Assembly (NCBI RefSeq): GCF_037200945.1
Contig: NZ_JBBCGP010000001.1
Coordinates: forward strand, 620,001 to 684,000
DNA: 64,000 nt
Direction: 5' to 3'
Origin: Methylovirgula sp.
GTDB taxonomy: Bacteria; Pseudomonadota; Alphaproteobacteria; Rhizobiales; Beijerinckiaceae
The notes under the pieces were generated by a model, which saw nothing but the letters and a program-made list of their open reading frames with translations, had not been told where the DNA came from and ran no database searches. Positions 8,629 through 17,492 of the stretch are shown one piece after another (position 1 is the stretch's first letter; every line of letters starts with the position of its first letter). A program made the position numbers and the translations under genes.

Positions 8629-9717
8629 TCAATCGTCGGACCATTTGTAATGATCCTTCAAACCGTTCATCTGGCTATAGGCGAGGATTCCGCGCTTCTG
8701 CAGCTGGCCGACAACAATTCCCGGTGCAATACCCTGCTCCGCGGCAAAAGCCGTCACCTCCTCGACCGTCCCATCAAACTGCGCGACGAATGCGTGCAGC
8801 TGGCTCTGCGGCACAAGAAAGTTAGCCGCCCATTCATTGGCCTCTTCTTCATGGACCGGGTCGGCATTGCTGTAACCGTTGCCATCGAGAAAAACTGCCT
8901 TACGGGTATGAAGCAGGAGATGGGCAGCTTCGTGGAAAAATGTGAACCAGAAATGATCGTTAGTCTTGTGCCGAAGCGACTGCTGGATTAAGGCCTTCCG
9001 TGGACTTAGCCAGCGCGATATTCCACTTAAGGCCAGCCCCTTCAATGGCTTGACGAGAGCGAAGACAACCCCGCAACGCGCGCAGCTTTTCTGAAGTTCC
9101 GGCAGAAATTCCTCAACCGATTGGACCGTCAGTTTCCGAATTCCACGCAGTTCTTGCATGAACTGCGTCTTGCTATAATCGGCACAATCTAGCGCCTCGG
9201 CCTCCCGCTCTCCCAGCCGCAGCCAGACGAGGAGCGCTTCTTCATTGCTGTTGAAGGACGGCGAATGCCGGTAAGAAACCGCGGCGAGCTGAGCAAAGCC
9301 TTCGCGACAGGCTTCAACGCTCCCCGCGCCAAAGAAGGCGAGCAATTGGCGAACGCGGTCGCCCCCATGTGCGGGCTTGAGCAGACCGTATTTCTCCAGT
9401 TCCTTGATTGGAAAACGTGCGGCCCACTCGGCTTCTTTAGCAAGAAGCTCGACCTCCTTAGCTTTTGCGAGCTGAAGCCGATAATTGGCCTCAAGCGCGA
9501 GCCAAAGGTCGGCGTCCATTTCGAGCACGCGCTCAAGTTGCAGAGCGGTCTCAGGTTCGATCGGGGCCCTGCCCGCAATGATCTCCACAATAAGCTTTGC
9601 AGACCGGCCGCATCGCCGCGCCAGCTCGCGAGCAGACATGTCACGGGCCTCGAGAAACTCCTCGAGGAGCTTGCCGGGTCGAATTCCGCGACTCGGACTG
9701 TAAGCAAGGTTTGCCAT
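8629..9717 (-). CDS. higA: HigA-type antitoxin with ImmA/IrrE peptidase domain
   Basis: This 362-residue protein has an XRE helix-turn-helix of HigA type at about 13-75 (PGKLLEEFLEARDMSARELA, then APIEPETALQLERVLEMDAD), a helical middle, and an ImmA/IrrE-like metallopeptidase domain with zinc motif FHEAAHLLLH (HEAAH at 262-266) and downstream acidic EEEANEWAANFLVP. HigA proteins bind their own promoter and neutralise HigB; the added peptidase domain may degrade or control a regulator. It is the second gene after the toxin, 33 bp downstream, as in other higBA pairs. Confidence 0.85.
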   Translation of the reverse strand: MANLAYSPSRGIRPGKLLEEFLEARDMSARELARRCGRSAKLIVEIIAGRAPIEPETALQLERVLEMDADLWLALEANYRLQLAKAKEVELLAKEAEWAARFPIKELEKYGLLKPAHGGDRVRQLLAFFGAGSVEACREGFAQLAAVSYRHSPSFNSNEEALLVWLRLGEREAEALDCADYSKTQFMQELRGIRKLTVQSVEEFLPELQKSCARCGVVFALVKPLKGLALSGISRWLSPRKALIQQSLRHKTNDHFWFTFFHEAAHLLLHTRKAVFLDGNGYSNADPVHEEEANEWAANFLVPQSQLHAFVAQFDGTVEEVTAFAAEQGIAPGIVVGQLQKRGILAYSQMNGLKDHYKWSDD

Positions 9718-9750
9718 CAGCGTTTAGCAGCACGAGCAGAAAAGCGCTGG

Positions 9751-10074
9751 CTAGACATCCTCGATACCAATCACATGAATCTCCTCGATGGTCCCCAGGT
9801 CCGACGCCCGTCTATGGGCCGGCTTGTCATCAACGCTGAGGAACTGCAAACGATGCGCCGCGCCGACGTCGACGGTAAATAGGCCTGGCGTCCCTTCGAC
9901 GGGACGAAAGTGAATCGGCGGTCGCGTCGGCAATTTCGCAAGATTCGCGGAGACGCTTAGCAAGGCCATGCGGGACGCGATTTTATCCGCGACATCCGAG
10001 CCATAGTGTCCCTCCAGCCGAGCGTGGTCATTGAACAGCCGCTGGATGCGGATGTCCAGGAACCCGATCTTCAT
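9751..10074 (-). CDS. higB: HigB/RelE-type toxin
   Basis: This is a 107-residue RelE-superfamily toxin, expected to cleave mRNA on the ribosome. Typical features are the start MKIGFLDIRIQRLF, the segment GSDVADKIASRMALLS, and the core HFRPVEGTPGLFTVDVGAAH followed by a C-terminal strand IEEIHVIGIEDV. I chose ATG 10074 rather than the longer frame to 10128, because the family starts at MKI and the extension runs into the operator. Toxin-before-antitoxin order is the HigBA arrangement. Confidence 0.8.
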   Translation of the reverse strand: MKIGFLDIRIQRLFNDHARLEGHYGSDVADKIASRMALLSVSANLAKLPTRPPIHFRPVEGTPGLFTVDVGAAHRLQFLSVDDKPAHRRASDLGTIEEIHVIGIEDV

Positions 10075-10089
10075 CGGCGCTCGAAAATT

Positions 10090-10106
10090 GTTACCAAATG
10101 GGTAAC
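10090..10106. promoter_or_regulatory. Palindromic operator upstream of higBA
   Basis: GTTACC-AAATG-GGTAAC is a perfect 6-bp inverted repeat with a 5-bp spacer, 16 bp upstream of the higB start and between higB and the divergent AAA+ gene. It is a good candidate for HigA autoregulation and could also affect the AAA+ gene. Confidence 0.6.
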
Positions 10107-10196
10107 ACAAACGGTTGACTCTTCGCAAGTCCTCATCGACGATGGAAAGCTAGCCCGTCCTATCGGCGCGGGCGCCAACCGTGAGTTCCAGACGAA

Positions 10197-10718
10197 ATGA
10201 GCAACGGCATCGCCTTCAAGACAACGCTGCCCGACTCGTCGTTCGATTTGGCGTGGGAAAGCATCAAAATGCCGGCCGCGGTCAAGCAGCGGCTGGTGGC
10301 GCAGGCCGTCCTCAGCCTCACGATGCGTCGCAAGATCCCCTTCGAGATTGCACCATTGCACGGCATTATTGCGCTTGCCGGCCCTCCAGGTACCGGCAAG
10401 ACGACGATCGCGAGGGGACTTGCGAGCAAGATCGCCGGCGCTCTCCGGGGCGAGATGGTCACCTTTCTGCAAATCGATCCGCACGGTCTTGCCAGTGCTG
10501 CGCACGGCAAAAGCCAGCAGCAGGTTGCCACTCTCTTCAGCCGTACCATTCCCGAAGCCGGCATCAAGGGACCGGCTATCATCCTGTTGGACGAGGTCGA
10601 GACCTTGGCAGCGGACCGGCGGCGGATGAGTCTTGAGGCGAATCCCGTTGACGTACATCGGGCAACTGACGCGGTGCTCTCCGGCATTGACCAGCTTGTT
10701 CGCCGTCAGCACCCCTGA
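10197..10718 (+). pseudogene. TRIP13/Pch2-like AAA+ ATPase, truncated by IS3
   Basis: The N-terminal part of this AAA+ ATPase has Walker A AGPPGTGKTT (residues 61-70) and Walker B AIILLDEVE (127-135), followed by ANPVDVHRATDAVLSGIDQL. That last block is the signature seen after Walker B in TRIP13/Pch2, the HORMA-remodelling ATPases that act as Cap6 in some CBASS systems. The host sequence stops at 10696; the last six residues and the stop come from the IS3 element. The sensor and C-terminal lid regions are absent from the window. It is divergent from higBA. No HORMA or cyclase gene is visible, so the CBASS link is only by family resemblance. Confidence 0.65.
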
Positions 10719-10780
10719 GACAAATTGAGGGTCTTCACGAAGGGAGGATTTCTGGTTCATCGTAGCCGTAAGGAGCGAAG

Positions 10781-11155
10781 ATGAAGCAGAAATCCGGACC
10801 GGGCAAAGCGCCGGCAGAACAAGTACTGAAGGACATCCGGCGCCAGACGCGTCGGCAATACTCTGCGGAAGAGAAGATCCGCATCGTGCTGGAGGGACTG
10901 CGTGGCGAAGAGAACATCTCCGAGCTGTGCCGGCGGGAAGGCATTGCGGCCTCGATGTATTACGGCTGGTCGAAAGAGTTCCTCGAAGCCGGTAAGCGCC
11001 GGCTGGCGGGCGACACAGCTCGTGCCGCGACGTCCGGCGAGGTGAAGGATCTCCGTCGCGAAGCCACCGCATTGAAGGAGGTCGTGGCCGATCTGACCCT
11101 GGAGAACCGCCTGCTCAAAAAAAGCATGAACGGGGATGGGGAGGACGAGGCATGA
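10781..11155 (+). CDS. IS3-family transposase OrfA
   Basis: OrfA (124 residues) has a helix-turn-helix (YSAEEKIRIVLEGLRGE, LCRREGIAASMYYGWSKEF) and a C-terminal leucine-zipper-like helix. It binds the element ends. A run of seven A at 11117-11123 near the 3' end is a candidate slippage site for making an OrfAB fusion, since orfB is in the -1 frame. The translation is identical to that of copy 2 at 41371-41745. Confidence 0.9.
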   Translation: MKQKSGPGKAPAEQVLKDIRRQTRRQYSAEEKIRIVLEGLRGEENISELCRREGIAASMYYGWSKEFLEAGKRRLAGDTARAATSGEVKDLRREATALKEVVADLTLENRLLKKSMNGDGEDEA

Positions 11156-12132
11156 GATATCCTGCATCCGAGAAGGCCGAGATCATCGAGTTGGTTGAGC
11201 AGTCGCATCTGCCTGCCAAGCGCACGCTGGAAAAGCTCGGCATTCCCCGCGCTACCTTCTACCGATGGTACGATCGCTATCGTGCGGGAGGGCCTGAGGC
11301 GTTGGCCGATCATCGCTCACGACCGGATCGCGTCTGGAACCGTATCCCGGACGACGTCCGCAGCCAGATCATCGATCTGGCGCTGGAGGTCCCTGAGCTA
11401 TCGCCGCGAGAGCTGGCCGTGCGATTCACCGACGAGAGAAAGTACTTTGTCTCCGAGGCCTCGGTCTATCGGTTGTTGAAGGCACACGACCTCATCACCA
11501 GCCCGGCCTACGTGGTGATCAAGGCGGCGAACGAGTTCAAGGACAAGACCACCACTATCAACCAGCTCTGGCAGACCGACTTCACCTACCTTAAGATCAC
11601 TGGCTGGGGCTGGTACTACCTCTCCACGGTGCTGGATGACTTCTCGCGCTACATCGTGGCCTGGAGGCTTGGTCCCACAATGTGCGCTTCCGACGTCACG
11701 GCCACGCTCGACCAGGCACTGGCGGCATCGGGCCTTGATCACATCACCGTTGTACACCGGCCGAGGCTTCTCAGCGACAATGGGGCGAGTTACGTGGCAG
11801 ACGACCTGGCCAGGTGGCTCGAAGGCAAGGGCATGCAACATGTGCGCGGCGCACCATATCATCCTCAAACCCAGGGCAAGATCGAGCGCTGGCACCAAAC
11901 CTTGAAGAACCGCATTCTACTCGACAATTATTATCTACCCGGCGATCTCGAGCGGCAGATCGGCGCCTTCGTCGAGCACTACAATCACGTCCGTTATCAT
12001 GAGAGCATCGAAAACGTCACACCGGCCGACGTCTACTTCGGCAGAGCAGAGACGATCATCGCAGAACGCAAACGCATCAAGCTTGCTACCATCGCAAACC
12101 GCCGCTTGCAGCACCGACTGCAGGCCGCTTAA
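11152..12132 (+). CDS. IS3-family transposase OrfB (DDE integrase core)
   Basis: This 326-residue rve-type catalytic subunit has an N-terminal HTH_21-like region. The DDE core includes LWQTDFTYLKI (first Asp), RLLSDNGASYV (second Asp) and QTQGKIERWHQTLKN (Glu). It starts at the ATGA overlap with orfA. It is full length and identical in translation to copy 2, so recently active. Confidence 0.92.
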   Translation: MRYPASEKAEIIELVEQSHLPAKRTLEKLGIPRATFYRWYDRYRAGGPEALADHRSRPDRVWNRIPDDVRSQIIDLALEVPELSPRELAVRFTDERKYFVSEASVYRLLKAHDLITSPAYVVIKAANEFKDKTTTINQLWQTDFTYLKITGWGWYYLSTVLDDFSRYIVAWRLGPTMCASDVTATLDQALAASGLDHITVVHRPRLLSDNGASYVADDLARWLEGKGMQHVRGAPYHPQTQGKIERWHQTLKNRILLDNYYLPGDLERQIGAFVEHYNHVRYHESIENVTPADVYFGRAETIIAERKRIKLATIANRRLQHRLQAA

Positions 12133-15100
12133 ACTCTAACCCCTGATGAGCCAGCGCCTCTCTTCTCGAAACGCCTGATCAGTCTCAAATTATCTGACGA
12201 CGGACAGTCCCCGAAGATACTATTCGTTGTGTCGTAGGCGACTTGCTCATAAGCGTATTGACCTCCGTTATAATAATCGACCTCCTGGACATCGTTCTCA
12301 GCCGTGTCAAATTGAGTGTTTGAAGTCAGATAGTCGTTTGTTGTCGTGCCGGCATACGTCATATAGTTCGTTTCTTGGCCGCTCGTGTTATAAAGCGCCT
12401 GCGACGTTTCAGCTCCCGACGCGTTATATTCCGTAATGCTTTGGGTATCGCCGTTGCTCGTATCGTAAGACGTGATCTGCGACGTGCCATCCGTGAGAGT
12501 GACGTTGGTGCCTATCTCTGTGGAGCCGCTGTAACCGACTGAGTAAGTGTCGAGTTCCCGCGCAACGCCGGTCCCCAACGTCGACTGATCGACAGTAACC
12601 GTTGCGTCGCTGCCATCGCTAACGAAGGTGTTGCCAGACCCATCAACGGTGACGTCGGAGCCAGATCCGCCAAGCGTGATTGTATTGCCTATCGAAGAAA
12701 CGACGTCTCCGGTCCCCGAAACTGCGATCTGCGCACCGCTATTGTCGCCGAGGTTTATTGTATTATCAGCACCGGTGACGGTGGCCCCGGAATCGCCGGT
12801 GAGAACAAGCGTGTTACCGTCGGAAGTGATGGCGTCGCCTGTTCCTGATAGAGTCAGGGTGGCATCGCCAGCATTGGTGAGCGTAATTGTGTTTCCGTTT
12901 CCGTCGATTGTTCCAGCAGCCCCGCCGCCTGCACTAATTGTATTGTCCGCACCCGAAATCGTATCGCCGGTTCCATCGATCGCGACGCTATTATAGGTGC
13001 TGGAGAACGAAATATTGTCGTCACTGCCGAGGGTGATACTGTTGCTTTCACCCTCGACAGTTGCGCTGATGCCTGCAGCGAAGTCTATAGTGGCGCTTAA
13101 TCCGTTGATTGTATCGCCAGTACCGCTGTTTATTAGGACCGGGCCATTGCCTTCCGCCGTGATAGTATCGCCTGAACCTGCCAGGTTCACGACAGAGCTG
13201 GTCTCAATCGTTAGGGCTAGATTTGAGCCGAACACGTAATCCGGGGAACCAGCGGCGCCGTCGCCCTCGAGGATGGCGCTCGCACCCGCGGCGCCGTTGA
13301 TGGTGAGGCCGCCCGAATCCGAGATATTATTGCCGGTGCCGGCGTTTAGCCATAGAGTGGAGCCGGAGCCCGCCGAGATCGAGTTTTCCGACCCGTCGAT
13401 GTCGAGCGTCGCGCTCGTGCCTGCGGTAATGTTGTTATTGGACCCATCGACGCCGACTGCTGCGCTTGCGCCCGCGGTGACGAAGTTATTGGACCCTTGG
13501 ACAGTGGCGCTAGAACCGGCGCCGCCGATCGTGATCGTGTTGTCGGTTGAAGACACGACGTCCCCCGCCCCGAAAATGTCGAGCTCCGCGCGACTGTCTG
13601 CGATCATAGCGATTGTATTATTGCCGCCATCGTCGGTCATACTGGAGCCGGCGGCGAGATTGAACGTGTCGCCAACTGCGGTCGTGGTGTATTCGAAACC
13701 GGACAAATTCAACGTTGAACTTCCAGAGTCCGCTACCGCAATCGTGGTTTCCCCGCCGTCTATTGTCGCGACAACGCCACTCGCCACACTGACGGAGAGC
13801 TCATCACCGGTGAGAGTATCGCCGGTCCCGGTAATACTCACGGCGCCGCCGGATTCGGCGTTAACAGTATCGCCGCTGGTCAAAGTAATGTTGCCGTTTT
13901 CGCCCTCGATTGTCGCGGAGACGTTGGCCGCGAGGTTGACGGCGAAGGATCCATCGAATCCCTCGACCTCATTTCCGGTTCCACTGTTTAACGTAATCAC
14001 ATCGGCCAGGCCCGCTTCGACCATATCGTTCGAGCCATCAAGGGCGTAGGTGGAAGCGCCATCCGATTCTATCGTGTCGCCCGACCCCGTCAGATTCACG
14101 AGGGAGCCCGATGTAAGCTGGAGTGTGAAGTCCGAGCCGATTATAGAATCGTACGAATCCGTAGCGCCATCGCCGCCAATCGTCTCGTTGAGGCCGTCGG
14201 CCACGTTAATAGTGAGGCCCCCGCCGGTGACACTGTTGTAGTTCCCGCTATTCAGAGAGATCGAGTCGCCCGAAGAGGCCGAGATCGAGTTGCCCGTTCC
14301 GTCCACCGTGACATTTGAGACAGCACCAGCTGTAATCTGATTATAGCTGCCGTCGACTTCCTGACTGAACCCAGATCCCAAATTTATCGGTGAGTTGCTA
14401 ATATCGTTTTGGACGGTGCCGTCGGCCAGCGCATAAAAATCGTCGCCATCTGGCACTTCGAAAGTCGAAGTCCCCGCATCATTGTTCGGCGCCACTACAT
14501 CGATAGTCGGGAGCTGGGTGCTTCCTGATTCATCCAGATTGATTTGGCCTGCCGAACCGTTGGAATTCGTCCAGCTGTCGATCGTCCATATGCCGCTGCC
14601 ATCATACTCGATCCCGCCGGACGTCTGATCCGGCAAATTGACGTCGGTTCCATTATCGAGAGTATACTCCGGATCACCGGCAGCGTTTGTGATTGCGCCA
14701 ATCGTGAATGCGAGTTGGTCGACGGGTGTGAACTGGAGCGTAGCACCCGATGAACTTGAATAGCTTGTGTCGGCTAGAGTGCTGCCATCCGCAAAAGTTA
14801 CGGTATTGTCAGCGCCAGCAAAACCGACCTGGGCTTCCCATCCAGATCCAATCGTAAGCGATTGTCCTTGACCAGCTAGGACCACGTCGGCGTTATCGTC
14901 GACAGTCGCCGAAGACCCATCGCCGTTGAGGTCAAGTGTATTTGGAGCACTACTGTTGCCACCAGATCCAGCGACAACGTCAGAGGTTCCGTTCAGGGTT
15001 AACACGGAATTACTACCGCTGATCCAAGAAATTGAGTCTGCACTTCCGTTTATAGTCGCATCAGACCCCGAAGCGACGGACACTGAAACGTTGCTGAGAT

Positions 15101-16421
15101 TAGATGAATCCCCCTGGCCAGATATCTCCACAGCTGAATTGCCAGATGGACTAGTCTCCTCTGTTTCAGCGTACCCCAGCCCGGCTCCGCCCGCTAGCGT
15201 ACTATAGCTCTCATTATCTACGCCAAGAGCTGCGTTGATGGCGGCAAGTGCGTTATTCTCGGGTTTGCCAGATTGATTAAACGCATACTGAGAGTCGTCT
15301 TGGGACTTCATGGCGACGACGACCGTTGAACCGTCAGGCATCGTCACGGTCATCTGCTGGGTTTGACTATCATATTGAATGTCGGAGATGTCATCCAACT
15401 GTGTCGCGGTACCGTTTTGTATGACGTAAGAAGTTCCATCTTTATTCCAGATAACAACGGAACCGTCGGTGCCAACAAAAGTCCCCTGTTTGTAAACCTG
15501 AGCCTGACTGTCCCAGGCGACAAATCCGTCTGAATCTATTGCCGATCCATCAACGCTAGCTGTATAATTTTGACCAGAATTGAGTGCAGCGATAATGCTT
15601 TGTGCTGGATCGAAATTGGCCGTGAGTAATCGCTCTCCCAGATCGTATAAGCCATCTTGTGATACCAAGGTAGCGGGCTCATTAACGGTATTGTCCACCA
15701 AGTCGCTGTAAGTCGCTTGGAGCACTGGATTACTGCTATCAGCCATCTCATTGACTATAGTCGCCGCGTTGAATGCAGCTTGGCTTCCCGACTGAGCTGC
15801 GCCCGAAAGGTTGTTAGTGATGTAACTTTGGATACTATCGCTCGTGATCGCGGTATCATTATCGGCCAGCTGCTGGAGATAAGCCGAGAATTGACTGTCA
15901 TTCCCCGTTTGATTCGTAAGTTTGGCGGCGATAGCCGCTGCCAATGCCTGTGTGTCCTGATTGCCTCCTGAAGTAGCCACTAAATTCGCTGCGGCCGTGG
16001 CGGGAGAGGTGAGGAGGTTTATTGAGGCTTGGTCCAGCTGATTTACAGCAGTCAAGCCGTCCGGGCCACTTACGAAGGCGTTGAGAGCATTTAGCTCCGC
16101 CGTGCTTAAAGATTGCCCGTCGTCCGCCATCTGGCTTCCAGTTTGGGGCAGTATTGCTTGTATCTGATTTAGCTGTTGTTCAGATAAGGTCTGCGCTTGA
16201 TCAGACGCCAAAAACGTAGCTAAAAAGTTTTGGTAGTCGGCCTGAAATTGACCCGCGTTCCGCTCTCCGAAATCCCATTGCATTATCCCGACGGTGTAGC
16301 CTGAATTCTCCGTTGATAGAGTTATGCTCGGGACCGCCGCCCGACCTTCCGAGCCGAGCCCAACTGCATAAGCTGACAGGGCATTGATTTGGGCTTGTGT
16401 AAGCGAAGTCGTTGATGCCAT
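12129..16421 (-). CDS. Giant beta-strand-repeat surface or secreted protein, C-terminus cut by IS3
   Basis: Of the 1430 residues, about 1405 are host-encoded and the last 25 come from the IS3 element. Residues 1-130 are helical and contain GYTVGIMQWDFGERNA, which resembles muramidase-like regions of large secreted proteins (uncertain). Residues 430-1270 are Gly/Ser/Thr/Asn/Asp-rich repeats of about 15-22 residues in the style DGTGDTISGADNTIS, predicted to stack as a beta-solenoid. From about 1290 there are Tyr-containing repeats (SYDTSNGDTQSITEYN). There is no Sec signal and almost no cysteine. With the HlyD relic upstream on the same strand, the likely role is a type I-secreted adhesin or matrix protein. 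Any C-terminal secretion signal is lost. Confidence 0.7.
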   Translation of the reverse strand: MASTTSLTQAQINALSAYAVGLGSEGRAAVPSITLSTENSGYTVGIMQWDFGERNAGQFQADYQNFLATFLASDQAQTLSEQQLNQIQAILPQTGSQMADDGQSLSTAELNALNAFVSGPDGLTAVNQLDQASINLLTSPATAAANLVATSGGNQDTQALAAAIAAKLTNQTGNDSQFSAYLQQLADNDTAITSDSIQSYITNNLSGAAQSGSQAAFNAATIVNEMADSSNPVLQATYSDLVDNTVNEPATLVSQDGLYDLGERLLTANFDPAQSIIAALNSGQNYTASVDGSAIDSDGFVAWDSQAQVYKQGTFVGTDGSVVIWNKDGTSYVIQNGTATQLDDISDIQYDSQTQQMTVTMPDGSTVVVAMKSQDDSQYAFNQSGKPENNALAAINAALGVDNESYSTLAGGAGLGYAETEETSPSGNSAVEISGQGDSSNLSNVSVSVASGSDATINGSADSISWISGSNSVLTLNGTSDVVAGSGGNSSAPNTLDLNGDGSSATVDDNADVVLAGQGQSLTIGSGWEAQVGFAGADNTVTFADGSTLADTSYSSSSGATLQFTPVDQLAFTIGAITNAAGDPEYTLDNGTDVNLPDQTSGGIEYDGSGIWTIDSWTNSNGSAGQINLDESGSTQLPTIDVVAPNNDAGTSTFEVPDGDDFYALADGTVQNDISNSPINLGSGFSQEVDGSYNQITAGAVSNVTVDGTGNSISASSGDSISLNSGNYNSVTGGGLTINVADGLNETIGGDGATDSYDSIIGSDFTLQLTSGSLVNLTGSGDTIESDGASTYALDGSNDMVEAGLADVITLNSGTGNEVEGFDGSFAVNLAANVSATIEGENGNITLTSGDTVNAESGGAVSITGTGDTLTGDELSVSVASGVVATIDGGETTIAVADSGSSTLNLSGFEYTTTAVGDTFNLAAGSSMTDDGGNNTIAMIADSRAELDIFGAGDVVSSTDNTITIGGAGSSATVQGSNNFVTAGASAAVGVDGSNNNITAGTSATLDIDGSENSISAGSGSTLWLNAGTGNNISDSGGLTINGAAGASAILEGDGAAGSPDYVFGSNLALTIETSSVVNLAGSGDTITAEGNGPVLINSGTGDTINGLSATIDFAAGISATVEGESNSITLGSDDNISFSSTYNSVAIDGTGDTISGADNTISAGGGAAGTIDGNGNTITLTNAGDATLTLSGTGDAITSDGNTLVLTGDSGATVTGADNTINLGDNSGAQIAVSGTGDVVSSIGNTITLGGSGSDVTVDGSGNTFVSDGSDATVTVDQSTLGTGVARELDTYSVGYSGSTEIGTNVTLTDGTSQITSYDTSNGDTQSITEYNASGAETSQALYNTSGQETNYMTYAGTTTNDYLTSNTQFDTAENDVQEVDYYNGGQYAYEQVAYDTTNSIFGDCPSSDNLRLIRRFEKRGAGSSGVRV

Positions 16422-16436
16422 CTCACCCTCCTACAT

Positions 16437-17492
16437 TTACCGCGTTAGGGACAGTATTGCCTCATCAACTATATTTTGTATGCAATCATACAAATGCTGC
16501 TTGCAGCTGTTTTCAGCGGGAATGGTGGCCAAGACTTCTGACAGCCGTTTATCGAGTGCGGGAGCGATCTTGTCGACGTCAACAATTATTCGCCTGTGAT
16601 TAGCGTCACTCGGATCAAGCCATGTTATTGGGAATGAAAACACATCGTGGTGATTTGATGCGTATATGAGATATTTGGTCGGAATGAATAACCCAGAATT
16701 GTGAAAATCATCCAATCGCGAGTTATGCACTTTCTTCAAGTCGTCAGAACACGACCTATCTTCCGTGTAGCTATATATTTCCTTGCCATTATAAGCAGAC
16801 GATCGAAGTACAAGGATGCCTTGTTCAATTGACTTGTCCCAACGAATTTCGAATACCTGCGGATACAATATACATCCAGCTTCCAAGTGCACGCTGAGAT
16901 CTCTGCTCGCTCGATCTAATAGTCCGGATATGTAACTGCGTGCTACCTGCTGAGTGACTTCAATATGATGACTAGCGTAAGCATCGTTGGCGATCACATT
17001 GAGACTACGCGCGATAGGCAGGATTATTCGGTTATCGTCAATTACGGAGGCTCTTAGCAGAGATCGTTTCAGAAAATATGCAATCGCTGGGTCAGACTGA
17101 GAAATTGAGGAGGACGGTACAATGACCGGACTATTTCCGGTCACGGAAAAATACTCATTCCGATCGGCACCATCTCGCAACGCTATAACTATTAGGTCAG
17201 CAGCACCCTTACCTCCTCTGACCGATATATATTTGACTTCTGGATAGTCAGTCGGTTGCGGAAACACAACTCGATGCGGGAAAGTTGCGTGGGAGGCAAA
17301 TACCGAGTCTCCAAAGGAGAAGCGATCCAGTATCAGAGGAAGTGAAGTTACGCGTGATATCGATCTTATGATTGTTCCTCCATTCCGGGGTTTTTCCTCA
17401 CCAGCTTGGAGTTTTGGCGACGAGCAAGCAATCAACCCCGCCAGCACAATGCTAACTATCGTAGGGATTGAGGGTGATTTTCCGCGTTTCAC
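16437..17492 (-). CDS. Probable lipoprotein of unknown function
   Basis: From GTG 17492 this gives about 351 residues: a basic start VKRGKSPS, a hydrophobic stretch and the lipobox-like LAGLIAC, then a soluble domain. The frame is open to an ATG at 17588, but that extension has no signal character. The mature part has no motif I recognise; a segment HHDVFSFPITWLDPSDANHR lies near the end. It is 15 bp upstream of the giant repeat protein and on the same strand, so they are probably co-transcribed, and it may assist its assembly or anchoring. Confidence 0.55.
   Translation of the reverse strand: MKRGKSPSIPTIVSIVLAGLIACSSPKLQAGEEKPRNGGTIIRSISRVTSLPLILDRFSFGDSVFASHATFPHRVVFPQPTDYPEVKYISVRGGKGAADLIVIALRDGADRNEYFSVTGNSPVIVPSSSISQSDPAIAYFLKRSLLRASVIDDNRIILPIARSLNVIANDAYASHHIEVTQQVARSYISGLLDRASRDLSVHLEAGCILYPQVFEIRWDKSIEQGILVLRSSAYNGKEIYSYTEDRSCSDDLKKVHNSRLDDFHNSGLFIPTKYLIYASNHHDVFSFPITWLDPSDANHRRIIVDVDKIAPALDKRLSEVLATIPAENSCKQHLYDCIQNIVDEAILSLTR

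Larger units (their letters stand above)
10697..12206 (+). mobile_element. IS3-family element, copy 1
   Basis: This 1510-bp element has 25-bp imperfect terminal inverted repeats (left TGTTCGCCGTCAG, right complement TGTCCGTCGTCAG, both with TGAGAC at positions 20-25). It contains orfA and orfB with an ATGA overlap. Comparison with copy 2 at 41287-42796 fixes the ends; the only difference I found is C at 12157 versus A at 42747. There is no 3-4 bp target duplication: the flanks are AGCT on the left and GTCC on the right. Both flanking genes are truncated, pointing to a deletion or recombination at this copy. Confidence 0.9.

Noticed and set aside
8291..8644. 117-codon minus-strand frame between the istB relic and higA
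   Set aside because: No family resemblance apart from the short istB remnant in another frame; no ribosome site.
10071..11072. 333-codon minus-strand frame across higBA promoter, AAA+ gene and IS3 orfA
   Set aside because: Spans an IS boundary and opposes three real genes; Arg/Ser-rich.
13273..14049. Long plus-strand frame opposite the giant repeat protein (also 12628-12996, 14926-15207)
   Set aside because: Antisense shadow of the Gly/Ser/Thr repeat codons; Pro/Val/Ser-biased, no ribosome site, and the repeat protein is clearly the coding strand.
12500..15200. Repetitive DNA that might suggest a CRISPR-like or tandem repeat array
   Set aside because: The repetition follows degenerate protein repeats in frame, with no constant direct repeat and unique spacer structure.
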